In this document: piece after piece, positions 9,567-21,194 of the stretch
How the letters are laid out: every line of letters begins with the position of its first letter
How positions within the stretch are numbered: the stretch's first letter is position 1
Made by a program: the position numbers and the translations under genes
The notes under the pieces: model-generated
What the model was told of the DNA's origin: nothing
What the model saw: only the letters and a program-made list of their open reading frames with translations
Database searches by the model: none
Origin: Pseudomonadota bacterium
GTDB taxonomy: Bacteria > Pseudomonadota > Gammaproteobacteria > Xanthomonadales > SZUA-38
DNA length: 64,000 nucleotides
Direction: 5' to 3'
Assembly: GCA_039033415.1 (NCBI GenBank)
Contig: JBCCCR010000008.1
Span: 153,545-217,544 of the forward strand

Positions 9567-10517
9567 ATGACACTACTCAAAGCGCTAGTTTTTATGGGGT
9601 GCTTTTCGGCCGGCGTCGTGCAGGCAGCAGAGCTTCGCGACCAGCATTTCAATCCACGACCGATGAGCGACGCACCTTTGGCTGAGGGATACAACGTCGG
9701 ACAATCTTTTACGGTGGGGCTGAGCGGAGACCTGGTCCAGATCGACGTTGCCATGGACTGCAAACCGGGCGGTGATGTCACCCTGGCGCTCTACTCCGAA
9801 AATCCGCCAGGAAGCGTTGATCGGTGGCGGCTGGTCCACTTAGTGACGCGAGCCTCTGGCAGCTTTCCGGAAAATGGTGGCGCCTGGCCGGACTATCAGG
9901 GCATTCGCGTGCCGGCAACGCCAGTGGTAGCCGGAGATCACATGATGTGGGTGCTTAAGCACAACGGTGACGGCTGCCGCCACGGTTTTGCGCCGGTGGG
10001 TCTCTATCCGGACGGCAAAATGGGGACCTTCGTTGGTGGTGTTCTCCTGGAGTTCGCCGACGAAGGTTACGACATGGCGTTCGCCACCTACGTGGCCGTA
10101 CCGGACGACAACACGCTCTGTCGCTTCGACCTTTACGGTAGGCCGAGCGGCCGTATCCCCGCATGGGTTCCGGTTTGCGGTTGTCTGAGCGACATCGACG
10201 CCAACGCGCTGCAGTGCCGCTTCGATCTGCCTGAGCTGGTGCTGTTTCGCGAGATTCCACTCTTTGAGAACGTCGGCGAAATCGACTTCACCCTCGTGCC
10301 GCTGGTTGAGCTGGAGACGGTCAAGATCGATCAGTGGGCCGGCGACGACCTGTTCGAATCGCCCGTCGACGCGCCCACTGAACTGTCGCAGCTTGAGGCC
10401 CAGTCCTGGACCACGCCATTTAGCTCGGAGTCAGCAGGTCCAATCAACCTGAGAATCGACACCGGCGAGGCGGTCTATCAGTTCCAGATCCCGTCGAATT
10501 TCCCGGAAGAGCCGTAG
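9567..10517 (+). CDS. Secreted protein of unknown function with beta-sandwich-like N-terminal half
   Basis: 316 aa from the ATG at 9567, which has GGAAGGAAAGG 4-16 bases upstream and gives a clean signal peptide (MTLLKALVFMGCFSAGVVQA). Residues 25-190 look like the jelly-roll 'choice-of-anchor' type: a QSFTVG segment, alternating beta strands and GDVTLALY. The second half contains a cluster of Cys residues (CRFDLYG, VCGCLSD, QCRFDLP). I do not recognise a named family. It follows the FG-GAP gene by 52 bp and ends 39 bp from the convergent sugar dehydrogenase gene. Unlike its exported neighbours it lacks the F-x-D-x-F-E tail. Confidence 0.7.
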   Translation: MTLLKALVFMGCFSAGVVQAAELRDQHFNPRPMSDAPLAEGYNVGQSFTVGLSGDLVQIDVAMDCKPGGDVTLALYSENPPGSVDRWRLVHLVTRASGSFPENGGAWPDYQGIRVPATPVVAGDHMMWVLKHNGDGCRHGFAPVGLYPDGKMGTFVGGVLLEFADEGYDMAFATYVAVPDDNTLCRFDLYGRPSGRIPAWVPVCGCLSDIDANALQCRFDLPELVLFREIPLFENVGEIDFTLVPLVELETVKIDQWAGDDLFESPVDAPTELSQLEAQSWTTPFSSESAGPINLRIDTGEAVYQFQIPSNFPEEP

Positions 10518-10556
10518 GAGACTGGACGCTGTTGAATCGCTTCGATCGCGGGAATC

Positions 10557-11768
10557 TCAGGGCGCCTCAAAGCCGTCGCGGAACACCGGGTCGGGCAGCA
10601 CCACCTGACAGCTGCTCGCGCTTTCGAACCGAAGCACGCTGGCTGCCTGGAGGAGATAAAGCTCGCCGTCCTCGTCTTCGCCGAAGCCATAGATGCTGCC
10701 TGACAAATTGTCGAATTCGCTGGCGCTCCAGTTGCCTGGGCTGTCCTCGGTACCGAAGAACACTCGCGCCGTGCAGAAGTCACCATAGACATAGGTACCC
10801 TGCAGACCTTCGATGCAGCCTCGGTAGCGGTAGCCGCCGGTGATCGAGCAGTTGCCCGCGACGTGGGGGTAAGTGAGGATCGGTTCGACAAAGCTTCCGG
10901 AACAGCCGCCCGGCCCTGGGATGTCACCCTCGCGGCAGTTCCAGCCGTAGTTGGCTCCGCCGGCGGTGCCCGCCGCCTGGAACGACACCTCTTCGCGGGA
11001 TCCCGCGCCGACGTCCGCCAGAAACAGGTCACCGGTGTCGCGGTCGAAGCTGAAGCGATAGGGGTTGCGCAGACCGCTGGCCCAGATCTCGTCGGGCTCA
11101 GACGTGCCAACGTTCGGATTTCCCGGCGGAATGGTGTACGGCTCGGTGCAGGTGCCGACATCACACGGATCGATCCGCAGCACCTTGCCCTGCAGATCCT
11201 GTTCGTCCTGGGACGTCGATGAGGTGGCGCCGCCGTCGCCAAACGCAATATAGAGAAAGCCGTCCGGGCCGAAGTGCAGATCACCGCCGTTGTGGTTACC
11301 TGCGGCCTGCGCCTGCGTGAGGATCACCACCCGGCTCGACAGGTCAGCAGCATCCGGGTCGGAGGGTGACACGCTGAACCGCTCGATCACGGACTCAAGG
11401 GGATTCGGGCCAGAGCCGTCGCGCGTGTAGTTAATGTAGAAAAAGCCGTTGCTGGCGAAGTCGGGATGGAACGCCAGGCCGAGCAACCCCCCTTCAAAAA
11501 AGGTGTCTACGTCGCTGGTGATATTGAGAAACGGAGTAGCAGCGAGACCCGCACCTTCCCGATATATCTGGATGCGTCCTTCACGTTCGACAATAAACAG
11601 TCGTCCGGACCCATCACCCGCATGGCGCAGGGCCAAGGGGGTAGAAACGCTGATGTTGAGTGAGTTCAGCGTGAGATCCGCCGGCGGTGCACCCGCGTGC
11701 CCGACGGCGTGGGCTACTATCATCAGTAGGCCAGAACACGTCGCCCCAAGGCTCAAAGAAAAGCGCAT
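10557..11768 (-). CDS. PQQ-dependent sugar (aldose) dehydrogenase, exported
   Basis: 403 aa. The N-terminus is a Sec signal peptide (ends near VGHAGAPP). The soluble glucose/sorbosone dehydrogenase family is shown by RHAGDGSGRLFIVEREG, AFHPDFASNGFFYINYT, the catalytic-His segment NHNGGDLHFGPDGFLYIAFGDGG (given here as key residues N-H-N-G-G), and ASGLRNPYRFSFDR. The fold is a six-bladed propeller that oxidises aldoses in the periplasm with PQQ and calcium. The C-terminus adds a short linker and the tail VFRDGFEAP. No PQQ biosynthesis genes are in the window. It stands alone, divergent from the atp operon. Confidence 0.87.
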   Translation of the reverse strand: MRFSLSLGATCSGLLMIVAHAVGHAGAPPADLTLNSLNISVSTPLALRHAGDGSGRLFIVEREGRIQIYREGAGLAATPFLNITSDVDTFFEGGLLGLAFHPDFASNGFFYINYTRDGSGPNPLESVIERFSVSPSDPDAADLSSRVVILTQAQAAGNHNGGDLHFGPDGFLYIAFGDGGATSSTSQDEQDLQGKVLRIDPCDVGTCTEPYTIPPGNPNVGTSEPDEIWASGLRNPYRFSFDRDTGDLFLADVGAGSREEVSFQAAGTAGGANYGWNCREGDIPGPGGCSGSFVEPILTYPHVAGNCSITGGYRYRGCIEGLQGTYVYGDFCTARVFFGTEDSPGNWSASEFDNLSGSIYGFGEDEDGELYLLQAASVLRFESASSCQVVLPDPVFRDGFEAP

Positions 11769-12087
11769 AAGGTGTCTCCCGCATCACCTCGTGGAACTAT
11801 AACAATCCGGGTATCCATAAACGTGAACTGGTTCAGCGATCTGCGGCGTTGGCCTCGAGAAGCGCGCGCCGTTAACGGCTCACAGATGAACTCAGCTCAA
11901 CTGAATGCCATGATTCATACGCCTTGAAGCGGTTGTTTAAGCCCCTGAAAAGCCGCATTTTTTAACTGGGCTAGAAACCGGGCGCTGACGGTGGTAAGCG
12001 CAAAAACGCCATGTTATGATTGCGCGCCTTTGAGCGCGGCCGCAAGGGAGACTTGCGGATAGCGCCCGGAGCCAGAGGCTGGATAGC
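11769..12087. promoter_or_regulatory. Intergenic region upstream of the atp operon, with a leader hairpin
   Basis: This 319-base gap must hold the atp promoter and that of the divergent dehydrogenase. A TATGAT hexamer at 12015-12020 could be a -10 box, but no good -35 stands at the right distance. At 12040-12058 a 7-bp hairpin (CCGCAAG / CTTGCGG) displays GGAGA in its loop, 30 bases before the atpI start. Confidence 0.4.
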
Positions 12088-13788
<1,701 letters not shown>

Positions 13789-13851
13789 GCAGTTTTGCGG
13801 TTCCGGGGTGACTAACGCCCTGGAGGTACCCAAGGTGACAGGAGAAATCCG

Positions 13852-14322
13852 ATGAACATGAACCTCACGCTAATCGGTCAGAGCATTGCGATGATCGTGT
13901 TCGTGCTGTTCTGCATGAAGTACATCTGGCCGCCGATCGTGAATGCGCTGGAAACCCGGCGTAAGAACATCGCGGACGGGCTGGCGGCAGCCAGCGAGTC
14001 GGGGCTCAAGCTGGAGCAGGCGGAAAAAGAAGCCGCTGAAATGGTGGGCAGCGCCCGCCAGCAGGCCAGCGAAATTGTTGAGCAGGCCAACCGTCGCGCC
14101 GTCCAGATTGTGGAAGAAGCACGCAACGACGCCATCGGTGAGCGAGAGCGGCAGGTGGCTGCGGCGGCGAGCGACATCGAGCAGGAGGTCAACCGGGCCC
14201 GCGAAGAGCTGTCCGGTAAGGTGGCCGCGCTGGCGGTGGCCGGGGCCGAGCAGCTGCTCGGTCGCGAGATCAACGCTGATGCGCATACCGACCTGCTGGA
14301 CAAGCTGGCGGCGGAGCTTTAA
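13852..14322 (+). CDS. atpF: F1Fo ATP synthase subunit b
   Basis: 156 aa: one N-terminal membrane helix (LTLIGQSIAMIVFVLFCMKY, about residues 4-23), the conserved WPPI turn, then a long Ala/Glu/Arg-rich helix that dimerises as the peripheral stalk. Length is the same as the E. coli protein. A good GGAG (AGGAGA) precedes the ATG. It stops 3 bases before atpH. Confidence 0.95.
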   Translation: MNMNLTLIGQSIAMIVFVLFCMKYIWPPIVNALETRRKNIADGLAAASESGLKLEQAEKEAAEMVGSARQQASEIVEQANRRAVQIVEEARNDAIGERERQVAAAASDIEQEVNRAREELSGKVAALAVAGAEQLLGREINADAHTDLLDKLAAEL

Positions 14323-14325
14323 GTC

Positions 14326-14856
14326 ATGGCCGACGCCACCACGCTTGCCCGCCCTTACGCCAAAGCTGTTTTCGAGGTAGCACGCAGCGCGGACGCGCTG
14401 GGCGCCTGGGCGGACGCGCTGGCGGTGGCGAGCGCCGGCGCCAGCAGCGAAGCCGTGCTGCAGATGATCGCTGACCCAAACGTGGACAACGACACGCTGC
14501 TGCCGATCTTCGCCGCTGCCGGCGACGCGCCGGAAGGTTACGACAACTTTCTGAACCTGCTGAACCACAACGATCGACTGCCGGTGCTGCCCGAGATTGC
14601 GCGGCTGTACGAGCAGCTTCGCGCTGAAGCGGAGCGCACGCTGAACGTCATGGTGCGTTCGGCCACCGAGCTGAGCGAAGAGTATCGCCGGCGCCTGAGC
14701 GACAGCCTGGCGAAGAAGTACGACAAGAAAATCGCGCTGGAAGCGGTGGTGGACCCGAACATGATCGGTGGTGCCATCATCCAGGCCGGCGACATGGTGA
14801 TCGACGGCTCACTCCGACGGAAGCTGAATCTGCTTTCTGAGTCGCTGAAGCCATAA
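14326..14856 (+). CDS. atpH: F1Fo ATP synthase subunit delta
   Basis: 176 aa, peripheral-stalk cap protein. The family start (TLARPYAKAVFEVA) and the C-terminal signature (DPNMIGGAIIQAGDMVIDGSLRRKL, key residues P-x-x-x-G-G and D-x-S-x-x-x-x-L) are clear. The gene begins 3 bases after atpF. A 91-base spacer follows before atpA, longer than the spacers between most genes in this operon. Confidence 0.95.
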   Translation: MADATTLARPYAKAVFEVARSADALGAWADALAVASAGASSEAVLQMIADPNVDNDTLLPIFAAAGDAPEGYDNFLNLLNHNDRLPVLPEIARLYEQLRAEAERTLNVMVRSATELSEEYRRRLSDSLAKKYDKKIALEAVVDPNMIGGAIIQAGDMVIDGSLRRKLNLLSESLKP

Positions 14857-14947
14857 GACGTCGCCGACGAGATCAAGCCAGGTCAATAAGCAAGATCAAA
14901 CGTTATAGCTGCCGGTAGAAGAAAACCCGGCAAAGAGGATTGGACCC

Positions 14948-16495
14948 ATGCAAAGCCAACTGAATCCGTCTGAAATCAGCGAGCTGATCAAGCAGCGCAT
15001 CGACAAGTTCGAGGTTGCTTCGGAAGCCCGCAACGAAGGCACCGTGGTCAGCCTGACCGACGGCATCGCCCGCATCCACGGCCTGGCCGACTGTATGCAG
15101 GGTGAGATGATCGAGTTCCCGGAGAACACCTTCGGCCTGGCGCTGAACCTCGAGCGCGACTCGGTGGGTGTCGTGGTCCTCGGTGACTACGAGCACATCT
15201 CGGAAGGCGACAAGGTGCGCACCACTGGCCGGATTCTCGAAGTCCCGGTGGGGCCGGGTCTGCTGGGCCGGGTCGTAAACGCGCTGGGCGCCCCCATCGA
15301 CGGTGGCGCACCGATCGAGAACGACGGCTTCTCACCGATCGAGCAGATTGCGCCGGGCGTGATTGAGCGTCAGTCGGTCGACCAGCCGGTGCAGACCGGT
15401 CTGAAGGCCATCGACGCGATGGTCCCGGTTGGACGTGGCCAGCGTGAGCTGATCATCGGCGACCGCCAGACGGGTAAGACCGCGGTGGCGATCGACACGA
15501 TCATCAACCAGGCCGCCTCCGGCATTAAGTGTATCTATGTGGCCATCGGCCAGAAACGGTCCTCCGTTGCGGCGGTGGCAGCTAAGCTTGCCGAAGCCGG
15601 CGCGCTGGAGCACACGATTATCGTTGCCGCCACGGCGTCCGATTCCGCAGCCATGCAGTACGTCGCCGCCTACTCCGGCTGCGCCATGGGTGAGTACTTC
15701 CGCGATCGCGGCGAAGACGCCCTGATCATCTATGACGACCTGACCAAGCAGGCCTGGGCTTATCGCCAGGTGTCGCTGCTGCTCCGTCGTCCGCCGGGTC
15801 GTGAGGCATATCCGGGTGACGTGTTCTACCTGCACTCGCGCCTGCTGGAGCGGGCCGCGCGGGTCAACACCGACTATGTCGAGAAGTTCACCGACGGTAA
15901 GGTCAAAGGCCGCACCGGCTCCCTGACGGCGCTGCCGATCATCGAGACGCAGGCGGGCGACGTGTCCGCGTTTGTGCCGACCAACGTGATCTCGATTACG
16001 GACGGTCAGATCTTCCTCGAGACCGACCTGTTCAACGCCGGTATTCGCCCAGCCATCAACGCGGGTCTCTCGGTATCGCGGGTGGGTGGTTCAGCCCAGA
16101 CCAAGATCATTAAAAAGCTCGGCGGCGGTGTCCGTCTGGCGCTTGCTCAGTATCGCGAGCTGGCGGCGTTTGCCCAGTTTGCCTCCGACCTCGACGAGGC
16201 AACCCGGAAGCAGCTTGAGCGCGGTCAGCGTGTGACCGAGCTGATGAAGCAGAAGCAGTATTCACCGCTGTCGGTGTCTGAGATGGCGATCTCGCTGTAC
16301 TCAGCCAACGAAGGCTACCTGGATGATCTGGAGCTGAACCAGGTCCTGTCGTTCGAGGCAGGCCTGCACGATCACCTGCGCAGCAACTACGCGGAGCTCG
16401 CCAAGAAGATCGACGAGTCCGGCCCCTGGAACGACGAGATCGAGGCGGAGTTCAAGGCGTGTGTGGAAGGCTTCCGCGAAACCGGAAGCTGGTAA
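14948..16495 (+). CDS. atpA: F1Fo ATP synthase subunit alpha
   Basis: 515 aa, non-catalytic nucleotide-binding subunit of the F1 head. The Walker A loop is GDRQTGKT (about residues 170-177), the Walker B region is [10 protein letters not shown], and the arginine-finger segment is the conserved [11 protein letters not shown]. Length is typical (513 aa in E. coli). GAGGAT stands upstream of the ATG. Confidence 0.97.
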   Translation: MQSQLNPSEISELIKQRIDKFEVASEARNEGTVVSLTDGIARIHGLADCMQGEMIEFPENTFGLALNLERDSVGVVVLGDYEHISEGDKVRTTGRILEVPVGPGLLGRVVNALGAPIDGGAPIENDGFSPIEQIAPGVIERQSVDQPVQTGLKAIDAMVPVGRGQRELIIGDRQTGKTAVAIDTIINQAASGIKCIYVAIGQKRSSVAAVAAKLAEAGALEHTIIVAATASDSAAMQYVAAYSGCAMGEYFRDRGEDALIIYDDLTKQAWAYRQVSLLLRRPPGREAYPGDVFYLHSRLLERAARVNTDYVEKFTDGKVKGRTGSLTALPIIETQAGDVSAFVPTNVISITDGQIFLETDLFNAGIRPAINAGLSVSRVGGSAQTKIIKKLGGGVRLALAQYRELAAFAQFASDLDEATRKQLERGQRVTELMKQKQYSPLSVSEMAISLYSANEGYLDDLELNQVLSFEAGLHDHLRSNYAELAKKIDESGPWNDEIEAEFKACVEGFRETGSW

Positions 16496-16536
16496 GCAGA
16501 CGAGCGACTGACGTAAGGCAAAGATAGGAACAGCTT

Positions 16537-17403
16537 ATGGCCGGTGCCCGCGAAATTCGGACCAAGATCAAGAGCGTCAACAACACCAAAAAGGTGACGA
16601 AGGCGCTGGAGATGGTGTCCGCCTCAAAGATCCGCAAAGCGCAGGATCAGATGGCACGCACGCGCCCGTATACGCAGATGATGAAGCAGGTGGCCGGGCA
16701 CATCGCCAAGGCGAACCCTGAGTACACCCATCCCTTTATGGTCGAGCGCGACGAGATCAAAAACGTCGGGTTTGTCATCGTCTCCACCGACCGCGGACTC
16801 TGCGGCGGCCTGAACACCAACCTTTTTAAGCAGGTGCTGGCTCCCATGCGGGAGTACGAGGTGGAGAAGGGCGCGAAGGTGTCGCTGGTGACTATCGGCC
16901 AGAAGGCCAATCAGTTTTTCCAGCGTCTGGGCGGCAACATTGTGGCCCACAAGTCGCACTTAGGTGAGACGCCGCAGCTGGCGGACGTGATCGGCGTGGT
17001 CAAAACCATGCTCGACGCCTATCGCGAAGGCACGATGGATCGGGTGTACCTGGTATACAACGATTTTGTGAACACCATGACGCAGACGCCCCAGGTGGAG
17101 CAGCTGCTGCCGCTGCCGCCGGATCACGATGAGCAGGTGCAGAGCGGCTGGGACTACATTTATGAGCCGGACGCCAACGTGGTGCTGGACGACGTGCTGG
17201 TTCGCTACATTGAGGTACTGGTTTTCCAAGCAACGGTGGAGAACCTGGCCAGCGAACACGCGGCGCGCATGATCGCCATGAAGGCGGCGAGCGACAACGC
17301 CAACGAGCTGATCGACGATCTGACGCTCGCCTACAACAAGGCGCGCCAGGCGGCGATCACGCAGGAACTTTCAGAGATTGTGGGCGGTGCCGCGGCGGTT
17401 TAA
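16537..17403 (+). CDS. atpG: F1Fo ATP synthase subunit gamma
   Basis: 288 aa, central rotor shaft. The N-terminal helix ([21 protein letters not shown], key residues I-R-x-x-I-x-S-V) and the C-terminal helix ([20 protein letters not shown]) form the coiled coil; the middle Rossmann-like part contains [11 protein letters not shown]. Length and order are canonical. Confidence 0.97.
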   Translation: MAGAREIRTKIKSVNNTKKVTKALEMVSASKIRKAQDQMARTRPYTQMMKQVAGHIAKANPEYTHPFMVERDEIKNVGFVIVSTDRGLCGGLNTNLFKQVLAPMREYEVEKGAKVSLVTIGQKANQFFQRLGGNIVAHKSHLGETPQLADVIGVVKTMLDAYREGTMDRVYLVYNDFVNTMTQTPQVEQLLPLPPDHDEQVQSGWDYIYEPDANVVLDDVLVRYIEVLVFQATVENLASEHAARMIAMKAASDNANELIDDLTLAYNKARQAAITQELSEIVGGAAAV

Positions 17404-17413
17404 GCCGGCATAG

Positions 17414-18847
<1,434 letters not shown>

Positions 18848-18909
18848 AAGGCGAAACGCCTCAGGTCCGCTGATCGACAGCTGAAGAAAAGGAATAACCG
18901 GAGAAAGCC

Positions 18910-19338
18910 ATGGCCACCCTAACCTGCAATATCGTGAGCGCCCAGGAAGAGCTCTATTCGGGCGTGGCCAAAATGGTGGTGGCCTCCGGCGAAATGGGTG
19001 AGCTGGGCATCATGCCTCGCCACACCCCGCTGATCACCCGCCTCAAGCCGGGCCAGGTCCGCGTCGTGCAGGAAGATGACGAAGAGGAGTTCCTCTACAT
19101 CTCCGGTGGCCTGATGGAAGTACAGCCGCACGTAGTCACCATCCTGGCCGACACGGCAATCCGCGCCGGCGATCTGGACGAAGCCGCCGCCATGGCCGCC
19201 AAAGAAGAAGCCGAGCGCACGCTGGCTGACAAAGAAGTCGGCATGGACTACGCCAAGGCACAGGCCGAGCTGGCGGAAGCCGTGGCCCAGCTGGCTGCGC
19301 TGGAGCGACTGCGCAAAGCGGTCAAGCGTTCCCGCTAA
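18910..19338 (+). CDS. atpC: F1Fo ATP synthase subunit epsilon
   Basis: 142 aa: an N-terminal beta-sandwich (residues 1-85, with the conserved [12 protein letters not shown]) and a C-terminal helical hairpin (about 90-138) that can inhibit the enzyme. It is the last gene of the operon. The common gammaproteobacterial follower glmU is absent; instead a long hairpin repeat starts 4 bases after the stop codon. Confidence 0.95.
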   Translation: MATLTCNIVSAQEELYSGVAKMVVASGEMGELGIMPRHTPLITRLKPGQVRVVQEDDEEEFLYISGGLMEVQPHVVTILADTAIRAGDLDEAAAMAAKEEAERTLADKEVGMDYAKAQAELAEAVAQLAALERLRKAVKRSR

Positions 19339-19341
19339 AAA

Positions 19342-19403
19342 TGGGGTCAGGTTCAAGGGACAGATTAAAGCGAGCTTTACTCTGTCCCTTGAACCTGACC
19401 CCA
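19342..19403. repeat. 62-nt near-perfect hairpin repeat (REP-like; probable bidirectional terminator)
   Basis: Arms 19342-19364 and 19381-19403 are perfect reverse complements over 23 bases (each carries GGGGTCAGGTTCAAGGGACA or its complement). The pairing continues inward (TTAAAGC.. / ..GCTTTA) with one mismatch (19365/19380) and a 2-base loop. It sits between the convergent atpC and NAD(P)-binding genes. The GGGGTCAGGTTCAAGGGACAG core resembles dispersed palindromic repeats I associate with REP/RAYT-type elements in gammaproteobacteria (recalled, unchecked). The right arm also encodes the last codons and stop of the neighbouring gene. Confidence 0.85.
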
Positions 19404-20204
19404 GGCATCGCTGTATCGTTTGATGGCCGAAGTCGCCAGCCGAGTTCCGTGGCTGGTGGCATCGCGTCTTGCACTTATCTCCAGCATGGCCTGGCCAATC
19501 TGCCGCGCTTTGATCGCCACGCCGACAGGTGCAAACACACCATATAGGAACCGCTGCCCCAAGTGGGCCTCCGCTTCCGTCGGACCGATATAGTCTGGGC
19601 GGTAAAACACGGCGGTGATTGCTGTGCCCTTAGTCAGTCCTTCAATCGTCTTCTCCGCACGAATCTTTTCGCGCACCCACATGGTGTCCGAGTTTTCTGA
19701 GATGTCGCTCGAGCTGATGTAGTGGAAACTGACGCGCGGCTTGTCGGTAACCTCAAGCCACTGGCGAACAAACTGCGCCGGAAAATCCACGTGAATCTTG
19801 CCGTACGTCTCCTCATCGACACCCAGCGAACTGGTGCCGAGCGCCCAAAACACGGCGTCGACGCCCGCCAGCTGGTTGATGACCGCGCTGTAGTCTAGAT
19901 AGTCCAGGTGCTGCGTCATCACCACCTTGCCCGCAGCAACGCCCGCTTCGATACGGGGGGACGGCCGACGGGTAACAACATGGATCTGCCTAACGCCGGG
20001 ATCAGCCAGCGCCGCCTCCAGGATGCCGTCTCCGGCCGTGCCCGTAGCGCCAAAGATGGCGATGGTCTCGTGGCCCGCAGGAGGGCCGTCAAACGCCGGC
20101 GCTTCGCGAGTATCGGTGGCCACCAGATACACCCCGGTCAGGTAGAACAACGCGAACCCTCCGATAAGCACTAGAAAAATCGTTCGCAAACGAGGTCGTT
20201 TCAT
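19377..20204 (-). CDS. Membrane-anchored NAD(P)-binding Rossmann protein (atypical SDR-like)
   Basis: 275 aa. An N-terminal hydrophobic segment (about residues 8-28, IFLVLIGGFALFYLTGVYLV) is followed by a Rossmann fold whose dinucleotide motif is IFGATGTAGDGIL (about 49-61). HYISSSDISENS resembles the Ser of SDR active sites, but the Y-x-x-x-K pair is not obvious (W-V-R-E-K). It is therefore an atypical SDR/NmrA-like reductase or a binding protein; substrate unknown. The final residues (WGQVQGTE) and the TAA stop are supplied by the hairpin repeat, so the native C-terminus was probably different. Confidence 0.75.
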   Translation of the reverse strand: MKRPRLRTIFLVLIGGFALFYLTGVYLVATDTREAPAFDGPPAGHETIAIFGATGTAGDGILEAALADPGVRQIHVVTRRPSPRIEAGVAAGKVVMTQHLDYLDYSAVINQLAGVDAVFWALGTSSLGVDEETYGKIHVDFPAQFVRQWLEVTDKPRVSFHYISSSDISENSDTMWVREKIRAEKTIEGLTKGTAITAVFYRPDYIGPTEAEAHLGQRFLYGVFAPVGVAIKARQIGQAMLEISARRDATSHGTRLATSAIKRYSDAWGQVQGTE

Positions 20205-20426
20205 GCGTAAGCCTTTTAGTTATCCACTAAGGTGTACCGAGATTCGAAATGTCATGGACCAAGAACCGCCATCTCCAGCCAACACTATGACGAAAAAAAG
20301 AGACTATGAAACGTGGCCATAGTCGCAGTGGTTTTCGCCGGCTAGACGAATTCTCGGGAGGAAGCCCTGATCCATTCACTCTGTGCGTCTCGCGTAACTC
20401 AACAACGGTCCTAAAGAGCCACTTTA

Positions 20427-20441
20427 CATGTGTAGCACATG
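20427..20441. promoter_or_regulatory. Probable operator of the toxin-antitoxin operon
   Basis: Perfect dyad CATGTG-TAG-CACATG, 17 bases before the antitoxin ATG. Ribbon-helix-helix antitoxins of this type repress their own promoter by binding such short inverted repeats. The assignment rests on position and symmetry only. Confidence 0.5.
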
Positions 20442-20457
20442 CAACTAGGCTCAAAAC

Positions 20458-20688
20458 ATGTCTACCATGATCCAAATCCGCCACGTCCCTGACTCCATTC
20501 ACCGAACGCTGAAGGCTCGAGCCGCGCTGGCCGGCACCTCGCTATCGGAGTATCTGCTCCACGAATTGGAAGCCATCGCCAGCCGCCCGACGCAGGAGGA
20601 GCTGCTCGAATCCCTGGCCGAGCTCGAACCCGTTTCTACTAAGACCTCGCTAGCAAGGGCGGTACGACAAGAACGCGATCGGCGGTGA
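20458..20688 (+). CDS. FitA/VapB-like ribbon-helix-helix antitoxin
   Basis: 76 aa. Residues 4-45 match the RHH DNA-binding fold of FitA-type antitoxins (MIQIRHVPDSIHRTLKARAA, then GTSLSEYLLHEL). The charged C-terminal tail (ARAVRQERDRR) would wrap the toxin. The stop overlaps the toxin's GTG start (GTGA), the usual coupling in VapBC/FitAB pairs. A second in-frame ATG three codons in is an equally good start. Confidence 0.88.
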   Translation: MSTMIQIRHVPDSIHRTLKARAALAGTSLSEYLLHELEAIASRPTQEELLESLAELEPVSTKTSLARAVRQERDRR

Positions 20689-21068
20689 TCGTCATCGATG
20701 CCTCGGTTGTCCTTGAGTTGCTCTTGAAGGGCCAGAAAGCCGCCGCAGCTCAGAGTGCAGTTGCTGGGTACAAAAACTGGGCCGCGCCTCACTTACTGGA
20801 TGTCGAAGTGGTCCAAGTGCTTCGTCGCTTTGTCCTGTCAGGTGAGTGCGATTCAAAGCGCGCCGAGCAGTCACTCAATTTGCTGAGCCTGATGCCCATC
20901 ACCCGCTATACGCACCAGCCGTTAGTCCGCCGGGTCTGGGCCTGGCGGGAAAACCTCACGGCCTACGACGCCTCCTACGTGGCTTTGGCGGAAGCACTTG
21001 GATGCCCTCTCGTTACCAGAGACAAAAAGCTCGCCGCGAGCGCCCAACCGATCGCTCAGCTTATATAG
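20685..21068 (+). CDS. VapC/FitB-type PIN-domain toxin
   Basis: 127 aa, GTG start overlapping the antitoxin stop. PIN-domain acidic residues are in place: D5 in MIVIDAS, Glu in LLDVEVVQVL, Asp in TAYDASYVALAE, and the closing TRDKKL. Such proteins are magnesium-dependent ribonucleases, usually cutting tRNA or rRNA, held inactive by the antitoxin encoded just before. Confidence 0.9.
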   Translation: MIVIDASVVLELLLKGQKAAAAQSAVAGYKNWAAPHLLDVEVVQVLRRFVLSGECDSKRAEQSLNLLSLMPITRYTHQPLVRRVWAWRENLTAYDASYVALAEALGCPLVTRDKKLAASAQPIAQLI

Positions 21069-21194
21069 CGTGATGGCAAGGGCGGCACGCCAACACCACG
21101 CAACCAAAACTAAAGACCAGAATCCATCGGCATGCTCGGTGTAATTTTCGCCCCTGGCTTTTACACTGGGACTTTCGAGGCAAGTCGTGCCGCT

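Noticed and set aside
12015..12020. TATGAT as the -10 box of the atp promoter
   Set aside because: No acceptable -35 at 16-18 bases; reported only as part of the intergenic region.
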